Shown piece after piece: positions 1 through 7,626 of a DNA stretch of 64,000 nucleotides. Numbering within the stretch: position 1 is the stretch's first letter; each line of letters starts with the position of its first letter. The position numbers and the translations under genes are program-made. The notes under the pieces are model-generated. The model saw only the letters and a program-made list of their open reading frames with translations. It had not been told where the DNA came from and made no database searches. This DNA comes from CAVRXQ01 sp963849105 (GTDB lineage Bacteria > Actinomycetota > Acidimicrobiia > Acidimicrobiales > Bog-793): positions 124,001 to 188,000 of the forward strand of contig CAWKGD010000006.1 in the NCBI GenBank assembly GCA_963849105.1, read 5' to 3'.

Positions 1-194
1 ACGAGCACCCGTACAGAGCCCTCGGCAACGACATACATGCCGTCCGGGGCATCTCCTTCGGAGAAGATCGTCTCGCCAAAGTCGAAATCGCGAGGCTGGA
101 ACAAGCGGACAACGAGATCTGCAAGCGTCGGCTGCAAGCGTGCGAACAGCGGCAGGCGAAGGAGAATCTCCTGTTCGCTTGGCGCGACGCTCAC
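1..194 (-). CDS. Cyclic nucleotide-binding domain protein, N-terminal part (runs off window)
   Basis: Only the first 64 codons are present; the gene continues beyond position 1. My reading starts with GTG at 194 in a GTGA overlap with the stop of the parvulin-like gene, so the two are translationally coupled. The text GETIFSEGDAPDGMYVV is the beta-roll signature of CRP/cNMP-binding domains, starting about residue 38. In known bacteria such a domain at the extreme N-terminus may belong to a CRP-type regulator, a cNMP-gated transporter, or a peptidase-containing ABC exporter; coupling to a parvulin-like protein makes me favour an exporter, which is inference. The function cannot be settled without the missing part. 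Confidence 0.7.
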   Translation of the reverse strand, partial: MSVAPSEQEILLRLPLFARLQPTLADLVVRLFQPRDFDFGETIFSEGDAPDGMYVVAEGSVRVL

Positions 195-1261
195 AGCAGC
201 CCCACCACCAGCGCTTTTCCCGCCGCCGCACGGTCGAGTTGCTCGCTGAGCAGCTCGGCGATCGCCGCCTCGCGCATCTTTGGCGCGTCGGATGACGGTG
301 CGCACCGATCGTGTAGCCAGACAACGTGCACGCCGTCGTCTTCGTCGAACGGTCCGAGCGCGTCACCGGCGACCGCCCCCGTGAGCATCGCGGCCAAGCC
401 CGTCGAGATCTGATCGCGGCGCAGCTCGCGGCGCTCCAGCGGGACTCGGGCGCGTGCAGCGACGTCGCCGGGCGGTAACCCGTCGTCGCGGGCGCACATG
501 AGCGCTTCGCTTGCGAACGTGCGATTCGGTAGAACGATCTCGTCGTAGACGAATACCGTCCAATCGACCGTTCGTTCTTTGATCCGCCGTGCGACAGCGT
601 CCGGCTCGCTGCAAGCGTCCCTGACGTCGGCGAGATCTTGACGGCGCGATTCGTTCGCTCGTAAACGAGCGGCGCACCAGTCGACGTCGAGCGCGCCCAG
701 CATTGGAAGGCATTCGGAGATGCGTTTCGCGTTCGCCTCGAAAAAGGCGTCACTTTCTTCACCGACGTCGGTCTCTTGCGAGCGGGCTTTCTCGGGCGAG
801 TGAGAGCTTCGACGCCTCGGCGCGCGCTCGGCCGACCAGAGTCGCACAGCTTCATCGGCGACGCGGCTCCACCACCCGGCGCAGGCGAGGTCAACGACGA
901 TCGCCCGCTCCAACTCGTCGTCGACGATCGAGCCGGTAAAAGGTTCGAGTTGTGACTGCAGAGCGACCGAACGGCGAAGGTGAGCCCTCCACTCCGCGTC
1001 GTCGAGAGCGCGGCGCTCGAGCCAGGATCTGAGATCGTCGCTGCTGTGCAGCCGGCGCTGGCGGCGGAACGCCTCGGCCTCGCGTCGCAGGTCGTCGTCT
1101 CCGATCGCGTCGAGATTCGCCTTCAGCACCCGCGTCGCTTTGGTCGTGCCAGCTCTCGCGTCATCGAGAAGTCCGGTTAACGACCCGATGACAACGAGCT
1201 CGCCGTACGTGACCGCTTCGTCGCCGAGGCGAAGCGCCGTATCACCGAGCGAAGGCCACAA
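191..1261 (-). CDS. Parvulin/SurA-like (PpiC-type) peptidyl-prolyl isomerase-related protein
   Basis: A 356-residue protein read from a TTG start. The C-terminal part (about residues 250-350) has the layout of a degenerate parvulin domain: a helix-rich stretch with AMLTGAVAGDALGPFDEDDG followed by VHVVWLHDR, as in PpiC-like folding or maturation proteins. The N-terminal two thirds are helical and charged with no recognisable domain. I see no signal peptide or lipobox, unusual for an extracytoplasmic foldase. It overlaps the downstream cNMP-domain gene by four bases (GTGA). Cyanobacteria carry comparable pairs of a parvulin-like protein and a cNMP-domain peptide exporter. The fold assignment is moderate and the function is inference. 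Confidence 0.55.
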   Translation of the reverse strand: MWPSLGDTALRLGDEAVTYGELVVIGSLTGLLDDARAGTTKATRVLKANLDAIGDDDLRREAEAFRRQRRLHSSDDLRSWLERRALDDAEWRAHLRRSVALQSQLEPFTGSIVDDELERAIVVDLACAGWWSRVADEAVRLWSAERAPRRRSSHSPEKARSQETDVGEESDAFFEANAKRISECLPMLGALDVDWCAARLRANESRRQDLADVRDACSEPDAVARRIKERTVDWTVFVYDEIVLPNRTFASEALMCARDDGLPPGDVAARARVPLERRELRRDQISTGLAAMLTGAVAGDALGPFDEDDGVHVVWLHDRCAPSSDAPKMREAAIAELLSEQLDRAAAGKALVVGLL

Positions 1262-1327
1262 GGTGAAGTATGGACCACCAAACGGATTCTGCGCTCATTC
1301 GAGGCCGCCGGCTACTCGCCCGCTTCC

Positions 1328-2695
1328 TCACGTGCTCGGAGGTCGCGTCGTCGCTCTGGGATATGACGCGACCTCGGTGATCAAACGGGTGCTGCGGCCT
1401 CGTGACAGGAAGCTGTACGACCAGCGCGAGATGACGATGATGCGGTTCTCGAAGCCGATCAGATAGAAGATGTGGACGAGGAGCCACGTCATCCACGCGA
1501 CGAACCCACTGATATGGATTCCGCGAATGTCGGCGACGGCGCGTGCCCGACCGATCGTCGCGAGCGTCCCCTTGTCGTGATAGCGGAAGGGCTCCGACGA
1601 TCCTCCCTCGAGCCGGGCACAGATGAGGCGTCCCGCGTACCTGCCCTGTTGGATGGCGACCGGTGCCAGTCCGGGAAGGACGCGAGCCTCGCCTGTGTGC
1701 GCGTCACGCACGCTCACCATGTCACCGAGGGCGAACAGCTCGGGGTGGCCCGGAAGCGTGAGGTCGGCCTCGACGACGACCCGTCCGGCACGGTCGACTT
1801 CTGCACCGGCTGCTTGCCCGAGTAGAGCGGCGAGCGGCGACGCGGTGACCCCCGCCGCCCAGACGACCGTGCGCGTCGGGATCGACGTCGTCGCGCCGTC
1901 CTTGGCCGAAATGCCGACCTGATCGTCGCGTACCTCGACGACGGTGCGCGAGGTGAGCAACGTCACTCCGAGTCGCTCGAGCGACCGGCCGGCACGCCGC
2001 GACAAAGACGGCACGAACGCGGGCAGGACGCGATCCGCCGTCTCGACGAGCATCACCTGTCCGGCAGCCGGATTCGCCACTCGGAACTCGGCGGGAAGGG
2101 TGTCCCTTGCGAGTTCGGCGATCTGGCCGGCCATCTCGACGCCTGTCGGTCCGCCGCCGACGACGACGAAGGTCAGCCAGGCGGTGCGCTTTTCGGGAAC
2201 CGACTCGAACTCCGCCGCCTCGAACGCCTGCAGGATCCGGCCACGCACTTCGAGCGCGCTGTCGAGCGACTTCACCTCGATGGCGAGGGACTGCCAGTCC
2301 TCGTGGCCGAAGTACGAATAGCTCGATCCGCCGGCAACTACGAGGGAGTCGTAGGGCACCTCAAGGGGATCGACATTTGGTAGTTGTGATTCGACGTGGA
2401 CCCGTCGCTGCGCGACATCGAAATCGGTGACTTCTCCGAGGAGCACGTGCACGTGCTTGTTGTTCCGAAAAATTTTGCGCAGCGGCGTGGCGATTTCAGC
2501 AGGAGAAAGCGATCCGGTCGCGACTTGGTAATTCAGCGGTTGGAAGAGATGATAGTTGTGCCGGTCGACGAGCGTCACATCGACATCCGCTCCGTCGAGC
2601 GCCTTCACGACGTTGATGCCGGCGAAACCACCACCGATCACGACACAGCGGTGGGCGCCCGAAGAACGCACATCGTCGACGGTGGCGTGCTCCAT
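1328..2695 (-). CDS. ndh: Type II NADH dehydrogenase (NDH-2), FAD-dependent
   Basis: This 455-residue flavoprotein should oxidise NADH and reduce quinone at the inner face of the membrane without pumping protons. The FAD-binding Rossmann motif GGGFAG is at residues 21-26 and a second dinucleotide motif (VVVGGGPTGVEMAG) binds NADH mid-protein; LFQPLNYQVATG near residue 55 is typical of NDH-2. A hydrophobic stretch near the C-terminus (FVAWMTWLLVHIFYLIGF) fits the membrane anchor. The open frame extends 116 codons upstream over the neighbouring gene, but ATG 2695 gives the family's usual length and N-terminus. It lies 56 bases downstream of the saccharopine-dehydrogenase-like gene on the same strand. 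Confidence 0.93.
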   Translation of the reverse strand: MEHATVDDVRSSGAHRCVVIGGGFAGINVVKALDGADVDVTLVDRHNYHLFQPLNYQVATGSLSPAEIATPLRKIFRNNKHVHVLLGEVTDFDVAQRRVHVESQLPNVDPLEVPYDSLVVAGGSSYSYFGHEDWQSLAIEVKSLDSALEVRGRILQAFEAAEFESVPEKRTAWLTFVVVGGGPTGVEMAGQIAELARDTLPAEFRVANPAAGQVMLVETADRVLPAFVPSLSRRAGRSLERLGVTLLTSRTVVEVRDDQVGISAKDGATTSIPTRTVVWAAGVTASPLAALLGQAAGAEVDRAGRVVVEADLTLPGHPELFALGDMVSVRDAHTGEARVLPGLAPVAIQQGRYAGRLICARLEGGSSEPFRYHDKGTLATIGRARAVADIRGIHISGFVAWMTWLLVHIFYLIGFENRIIVISRWSYSFLSRGRSTRLITEVASYPRATTRPPST

Positions 2696-2751
2696 AACGG
2701 GATCATGACCCGCTCGCGCCCACGTCGCAATCGACCCGACGCGACAAAGGA

Positions 2752-3975
2752 TCAGTTCATCGCGAGGTAGGCGCGTTCGTCGAACGCCCACGGCGCGCGG
2801 TGTTCGACGAGGCGCTCCAGAAAAGGCTTGGGCGGGAAGGCCTCCGGTCCGAGAACGCCGACTCCGGACCACACCCCCGACTCGAGCAGCTCGAGGGCGA
2901 CGATCGGGTTGAGGGCGGTCTGCCAGACGACTGCCTGGCTGGCGAACTCCTTCATCGACCAGGCGTTGTCGACGAGGTGGTAGAGGTACATCGAGCGCGG
3001 GTGGCCGTCCTTGCCCTTGCCGCGCACCCAGGTTCCGGCGCACGTCACACCGGACATCTGTGCGCCGAGCGTGGCGGGATCGGGCAGGTTCGCGGCGATC
3101 ACGTCACGGGGAGCGACCTCGACTGCTCCGACGCGGATCGGCTTTGTCGAGTCGAGTCCGAGCTTGTGCAGCGCCTTCAAGACGTCGATGAACTCCTCGC
3201 CGAGCCCGTATTTGAAAGTGACCCGGTCGACGTCGATCCAGCGCGGGATGAGGATCACCTCCTCGTGTTCGACGTTCACGCATTCGAGCGGGCCGATGCC
3301 ACCAGGAAAATCGAAGACCTCCGGCTGACTGAACGGCGCCGTTGTGTACCAGCCACGTTCCCGGTCCCAGATCACCGGGGGATTGAGGCACTCCTCGATC
3401 GTTGTCCAGATCGAAAAAGTCGGAGCGAAGTCGTAGCCGGCGACCTTGAGGTTCGCGCCATCGCGTACGCCGATCTCGTCGATCGACGAGAACAGTTCGT
3501 CGGCCGCATACCTCGCGAATACGTCGGACATCCCCGGCTCGACGCCCATTCCACAGAGCGCCAGCGCGCCCTTGTTCTCCCACTCCGAAGCGAGCGCGAA
3601 CTGTTCGTCACCGAGCTTGACGCCGGTGTTGTGATACGGATCAGCCGGATCGGGTTTCGAAAGCGACATCGCCATGTCGAGGTACGTGATCCTGCATCGA
3701 AGCGCCGCGCGAAAAATCGGCATCACGAAGCGAGGGTCGACCGCGTTCAAGATCGCGCTGAGATGCTCCTTTTCGACGAGTTCGACTATCGACGTTTCAT
3801 CGGTCGCGTCGATCGCCACGCTTGCAAAGCGATCGGACAGCCCGCTCGTCGCACTGGCGGCGCGCTCGGGGCTGTAATCGGCCACGACGACGTGTTCGAA
3901 CAATCCCCAGCGCTCGATGGTGCGCGCCGCCGCTGACCCCACGCCCCCCGCGCCGAGGATCAATAGACGCGTCAT
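2752..3975 (-). CDS. Saccharopine dehydrogenase family oxidoreductase
   Basis: A cytoplasmic NAD(P)-dependent oxidoreductase of 407 residues. The Rossmann motif LLILGAGGVGSAAA lies at the N-terminus, followed by the family's central region (GVEPGMSDVFARYAADELF). Relatives include saccharopine and lysine dehydrogenases and carboxynorspermidine synthase; the sequence alone does not pick the substrate. ATG 3975 is chosen over an upstream start because it places the Rossmann strand at the N-terminus. It is divergent from the acetyltransferase at 4089 across a 113-base gap that must hold both promoters, and may be co-transcribed with ndh downstream. Confidence 0.82.
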   Translation of the reverse strand: MTRLLILGAGGVGSAAARTIERWGLFEHVVVADYSPERAASATSGLSDRFASVAIDATDETSIVELVEKEHLSAILNAVDPRFVMPIFRAALRCRITYLDMAMSLSKPDPADPYHNTGVKLGDEQFALASEWENKGALALCGMGVEPGMSDVFARYAADELFSSIDEIGVRDGANLKVAGYDFAPTFSIWTTIEECLNPPVIWDRERGWYTTAPFSQPEVFDFPGGIGPLECVNVEHEEVILIPRWIDVDRVTFKYGLGEEFIDVLKALHKLGLDSTKPIRVGAVEVAPRDVIAANLPDPATLGAQMSGVTCAGTWVRGKGKDGHPRSMYLYHLVDNAWSMKEFASQAVVWQTALNPIVALELLESGVWSGVGVLGPEAFPPKPFLERLVEHRAPWAFDERAYLAMN

Positions 3976-4088
3976 ACAACAGCCACCCCCTGCTGACCGA
4001 TCCCAGCCGGCTTGGGCCATCTCCTGCTGGGCGGCTCGCCGTTAGCGTAGGTCGCCGATTTCGACCGGACCTGGACGTCGACCGTCGA

Positions 4089-4538
4089 ATGAACGACACT
4101 AACGCGATCCATCGTGCAACGACAGAGGAAGCCGATGCCGTCCGCGCGCTGTTTCGCGAGTACGGGGAAAGCCTCGACTTCGATCTCTGCTTCCAAGGTT
4201 TTGACGACGAGCTAGAAGATCCCTTCGCGATCTACGCGGCGATCTGGCTTTCAGACAGCGGGTGCGTGGCACTCCGGCGCATCGACGAGCAAACCTGCGA
4301 GATGAAGCGCCTCTACGTCCGACCCAGCGCGCGAGGGCGGGAGCTCGGACGCGCGCTAGCCGAATCCGTCATTCGTTTCGCGAAGGATGACGGGTACACG
4401 AAGATGAAGCTCGACACCGTTCCTTCGATGACACGGGCTATCGGCCTTTACCGGTCGCTCGGATTCAAAGAAACCGGCGGCTACCGCTATAACCCGGTCG
4501 AAGGAGCGCTTTACTTCGAGCTCGACCTCACCACCTGA
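4089..4538 (+). CDS. GNAT-family N-acetyltransferase
   Basis: A single-domain acetyl-CoA-dependent acetyltransferase of 149 residues. The central strand MKRLYVRPSARGRELGRAL contains the family's pyrophosphate-binding loop (R-x-R-G-x-G-like; here RGRELG), and the C-terminal IGLYRSLGFKETGGYRY is the usual GNAT motif B. The frame is open 89 codons further upstream over the neighbour, but ATG 4089 gives a normal-length domain. The substrate is unknown. It is convergent with the proline-rich membrane protein at 4575. Confidence 0.85.
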   Translation: MNDTNAIHRATTEEADAVRALFREYGESLDFDLCFQGFDDELEDPFAIYAAIWLSDSGCVALRRIDEQTCEMKRLYVRPSARGRELGRALAESVIRFAKDDGYTKMKLDTVPSMTRAIGLYRSLGFKETGGYRYNPVEGALYFELDLTT

Positions 4539-4574
4539 GGCGCGCCAGGTTGTTCAGCTGGCGCCCGATCCGCC

Positions 4575-5177
4575 CTAGGGCAGGTAGAACAGCCGACGTC
4601 CGAGCGAGCCGATCAACACTTCGTCGGCCTTCACCGTCGAGCCGCTCGTCGCGCCGACGACGAGGACCGTGTCGCCCTTTTTCACCGACGCCTTCGTCAC
4701 CGAGGCGCCAGCGCTGCGGTAGATCGTCGACGACTGCTCGTCGACTGTCAGCGCCGACCCCGACGCCGTCGAGACGGTGAAGCTTGAAGCCGAAACCGAG
4801 GTCACCTTCCCGGCGATGAAGCCGCCGACACGGAACGGCGTCGCGCCCGAAGCGGGGGCGGGAACCTGGAAGGTGGCCGGTGGCCGCACGGTGACCGGAC
4901 CTTGGAACCCGACAATCGCTCGCGAAGCGCCCGGCGCGTTGGCGAGCGCGACGGAGAGCCCGACCACCGCACCGACCAGCAGGGCGGCGACGAACCATCC
5001 CGTCGCCCGACGGCCGAGGATCTGGGTGGCCCGGCTCGGCCTGCCGGCGCCGGGCTGCGGCGACGAAGGCGGGGGCTGCGCTGGCGCTGGCGGTGGAACC
5101 CAGACACCGGGCGGTGCAGTCGGCTCCGCGCCCTTTGGCGTGGCCGGAGAAATCGGCGCAGTCGGTTCGTCTTCCAT
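4575..5177 (-). CDS. Proline-rich single-pass membrane protein with DUF5666-like extracytoplasmic domain
   Basis: A 200-residue protein with three parts: a proline-rich cytoplasmic tail (residues 1-50), one transmembrane helix (about 60-80, WFVAALLVGAVVGLSVALA), and an extracytoplasmic domain built of short beta repeats (GKVTSVSASSFTVST, then SALTVDEQSSTIYRSAGASV and KKGDTVLVVG) that resembles DUF5666/OB-like domains of secreted actinobacterial proteins. A Shine-Dalgarno AAGGAG precedes the ATG. Function unknown. It is transcribed alone, convergent with the acetyltransferase and upstream of the hmgA terminator region. Confidence 0.68.
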   Translation of the reverse strand: MEDEPTAPISPATPKGAEPTAPPGVWVPPPAPAQPPPSSPQPGAGRPSRATQILGRRATGWFVAALLVGAVVGLSVALANAPGASRAIVGFQGPVTVRPPATFQVPAPASGATPFRVGGFIAGKVTSVSASSFTVSTASGSALTVDEQSSTIYRSAGASVTKASVKKGDTVLVVGATSGSTVKADEVLIGSLGRRLFYLP

Positions 5178-5261
5178 CTTCAGGTGCTCCTTGACTTCAC
5201 CGTCAATCGTGGCGATTGAATCTGTGAATTCGTTGGGCGTCGATTAGGAATTCTCAGAGCA

Positions 5262-5281
5262 CGTGCACCAAAAGGTGCACG
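5262..5281 (-). terminator. Hairpin at the end of the tyrosine-degradation operon
   Basis: A perfect 8-bp stem (CGTGCACC / GGTGCACG) closes an AAAA loop 21 bases past the hmgA stop codon. No T run follows on the minus strand, so it would be a U-less terminator or a 3'-end stabilising hairpin. Direct reading shows the symmetry; the terminator role is inferred from position. Confidence 0.55.
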
Positions 5282-5302
5282 ACGGGGCGTCACCCCAAGC
5301 TC

Positions 5303-6472
5303 TCATTGCTTTCGTGTCGCCCAGCTCGTTTCGTAGGCGGCATCGGCGACCGAACGGGCGTCGTCACTGATCAACAGCGGCTCGAAGGTATCGACCATCA
5401 CGGCGGTCTCGTCGGTCCGGTCGAGGCTCATCGACGCCTCGACGCTGCCCGGCTGGGGGCCGTGGACGAATCCGGAAGGGTGGACCGTCAGCGACCCCTT
5501 GCCGATACCCGCGCCCGCGCGACTCATGAAGTCGCCGTCGACGTAGTAGATGACCTCGTCCGAGTCGACGTTCGCGTGGTGATACGGGATCTTGATCGCG
5601 TTCGGGTCGAAGTCGTACAGACGCGGGACGAAGCTGCAGACGACGAAGCCGGCGCCGGCGAAGGCCTGGTGGACCGGCGGCGGCTGGTGGATCCGGCCGA
5701 CGATCGGTTCGAAGTCCTTGATCGCAAAGGCGAACGGATAGACGCAACCGTCCCACCCGACGACGTCGAAGGGGTGGTGCTCGTGCACGTGCACGCTCCA
5801 CCCGCCGCGCGTCCGCACGAGCACGCGCACGCCTTCACCTTCGATGACGAAAGGGCCCTCTGGCGGGCGCAGGTCGCGTTCGGAGTACGGCGCGCCTTCG
5901 TGCAGCTGACCGGTCGGCGTCAGGTATCTGTTCGGCGGCCCGATGTGGCCGGTCGACTCCAAGATGAACGCGCGCACCGGCGTGTCCTTTTCGCTCAGGA
6001 TCCAGCGGTGCGTCGTCGCGCGCGGGATGACGACGTAGTCGCCGGCTTCGGCGGCAATCCGCCCGAAGACGGTTTCGAGCTGCGCACGACCCGTGTGGAT
6101 GAAGACGAGCTCGTCGCCCTCGCTGTTTCGGTAGAGCTCGCTTGACTGGTCGGCGGCTGCGACGCACAGCGTCACAGTCGAGGACGCTGCGAGGTTCCGC
6201 CGGCCGGTCACGAGGTCGCCGCCTTCGGTCAGGTTGAACGACCGCAGGTGCATCGGACGCACCGGAACATTCGGCGTCAGTTCGGAGCGCTTCATCTCGA
6301 TCGACTCGATGCCGACGATCGCGCTCGGTGAATAGCGATGATAAAGGAGCGAGGAGGCGCCCGAAAAGCCTTCCTCGCCCATCAGCTCCTCGGCGAGTCG
6401 GTTGCCTTCGGGTCCGAGGTGCAACGTGTGCCGCTTTCTTGGCACATCGCCGATCCGCAGGTAGTACGTCAC
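5303..6472 (-). CDS. hmgA: Homogentisate 1,2-dioxygenase
   Basis: Opens the ring of homogentisate to maleylacetoacetate using Fe(II) and O2, the central step of tyrosine degradation. The cupin protein is 389 residues and carries HVHEHHPFDVVGWDGCVYPF, RIHQPPPVHQAF, the iron-site stretch DPNAIKIPYHHANVDSDEV and HPSGFVHGPQPG, all diagnostic of the family. It is shorter than proteobacterial HmgA (about 430-440 residues), fitting the actinobacterial form. It starts with GTG at 6472 in a GTGA overlap with fahA and is the last gene of the coupled operon hppD-aminotransferase-fahA-hmgA. Confidence 0.95.
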   Translation of the reverse strand: MTYYLRIGDVPRKRHTLHLGPEGNRLAEELMGEEGFSGASSLLYHRYSPSAIVGIESIEMKRSELTPNVPVRPMHLRSFNLTEGGDLVTGRRNLAASSTVTLCVAAADQSSELYRNSEGDELVFIHTGRAQLETVFGRIAAEAGDYVVIPRATTHRWILSEKDTPVRAFILESTGHIGPPNRYLTPTGQLHEGAPYSERDLRPPEGPFVIEGEGVRVLVRTRGGWSVHVHEHHPFDVVGWDGCVYPFAFAIKDFEPIVGRIHQPPPVHQAFAGAGFVVCSFVPRLYDFDPNAIKIPYHHANVDSDEVIYYVDGDFMSRAGAGIGKGSLTVHPSGFVHGPQPGSVEASMSLDRTDETAVMVDTFEPLLISDDARSVADAAYETSWATRKQ

Positions 6473-7626
6473 GGTCCTCCCTCCTTCGAGGCGACGACGC
6501 GACCACGAACTTCACCGAGATCGAGGTGCGCGCGGTTGCGGTCGCCACACCAACCCCGGATGACGACCTCGTCACCGTCTTCGATCCAGGTCCTCACCGA
6601 CCCGTCTTCAAGTTTGATCGGCTCGCGCCCCAACTTCGTGAGCTCCATCAAGCTTCCCGCGCTGTGGGGCTCTTTTCCCGAGATCGTCCCGGACGCGAAC
6701 AGGTCGCCCGTCCTCGTCGCCGCGCCATTCGCTGTCAGGTGCGCGATCTGCTGGGCCATCGACCAGTACAGGCCACCGGCTCTCATCGAAGAGATCGGGG
6801 TGCGGTTCAGCGTGAGCTCGAAGTGAGCATCGAAGTTCCGCGGCTCGTCGGTCACGAGATACGGCGCCGGTGGCGGATCTTGATGAGGGCCGTCCACCGC
6901 GTACCGCTCGAGGGCGGCGAGCGGAACCACCCAGGGCGAGATCGAAGTCGCGAAGGACTTGCCGAGGAACGGCCCCAAGGGCTGGTACTCGAACGCCTGG
7001 ATGTCGCGGGCGCTCCAGTCGTTCACCAACACCACCCCGAAGACGTGATCCCTCGCTCGATCGGGCGCGATAGGCGTACCGCGCTGTGAACCGAGACCGA
7101 CGACGAAGCCGAGCTCGACCTCGACGTCCATTCGCGCGCTCGGCAGAAACGTCGGACCAGCCTCGGTCTTCACGATGCCCGACGGGCGATAGATCGGCGA
7201 ACCGGAGACGACAATGGTCGCGGAGCGGCCGTGGTAACCGATCGGCAGATGCTTCCAGGCGGGGGGCAACGGATCGGTGCCCGGACGCAGCATCCGACCC
7301 ATCGCCGATGCGTGCTCCTCCGACGCGTAGAAGTCGACATAGTCGGCGACCTCGAAGGGAAGCACCAGCGTGACCTCGTCGATCGGGATGCGCGCGGATC
7401 CGGGTGCGTCGGCGAGGCGAGCAGCGATTTCAGTTCGCGTGCGCTCCCAGGCGTCACGCCCGAGGGCCATGAACGCGTTCAAGGAACCCGACTCGAAGAC
7501 GTCGCGCGAGATGCTCAGCCCGCTGATCGACGAAACGTCAATCGCCTCGGACTCGAAGGCAACGACGACGTGACCGCGTTCATCGACGCCGTAAGGCAAG
7601 TTGTCGGGACCGAATCCCTCAGACAT
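6469..7626 (-). CDS. fahA: Fumarylacetoacetase
   Basis: Hydrolyses fumarylacetoacetate to fumarate and acetoacetate, the last step of tyrosine catabolism. The 385-residue protein has the FAH fold: VADYVDFYASEEHASAMG supplies the first metal/catalytic residues, followed by WKHLPIGYHGRSATIVVSG, the metal-binding VEVELGFVVG, VNDWSARDIQAFEYQPLGPF and GDLFASGTISGKEPHSAGS. It begins at ATG 7626, overlapping the upstream aminotransferase by eight bases. No maleylacetoacetate isomerase gene is in this cluster; that step must be supplied elsewhere, by glutathione- or mycothiol-dependent means or spontaneously. Confidence 0.95.
   Translation of the reverse strand: MSEGFGPDNLPYGVDERGHVVVAFESEAIDVSSISGLSISRDVFESGSLNAFMALGRDAWERTRTEIAARLADAPGSARIPIDEVTLVLPFEVADYVDFYASEEHASAMGRMLRPGTDPLPPAWKHLPIGYHGRSATIVVSGSPIYRPSGIVKTEAGPTFLPSARMDVEVELGFVVGLGSQRGTPIAPDRARDHVFGVVLVNDWSARDIQAFEYQPLGPFLGKSFATSISPWVVPLAALERYAVDGPHQDPPPAPYLVTDEPRNFDAHFELTLNRTPISSMRAGGLYWSMAQQIAHLTANGAATRTGDLFASGTISGKEPHSAGSLMELTKLGREPIKLEDGSVRTWIEDGDEVVIRGWCGDRNRAHLDLGEVRGRVVASKEGGP

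Noticed and set aside
2800..3936. 378-codon open frame on the plus strand
   Set aside because: It mirrors the saccharopine-dehydrogenase-like gene on the other strand, has no family resemblance and is rich in charged low-information residues typical of antisense frames in GC-rich DNA.
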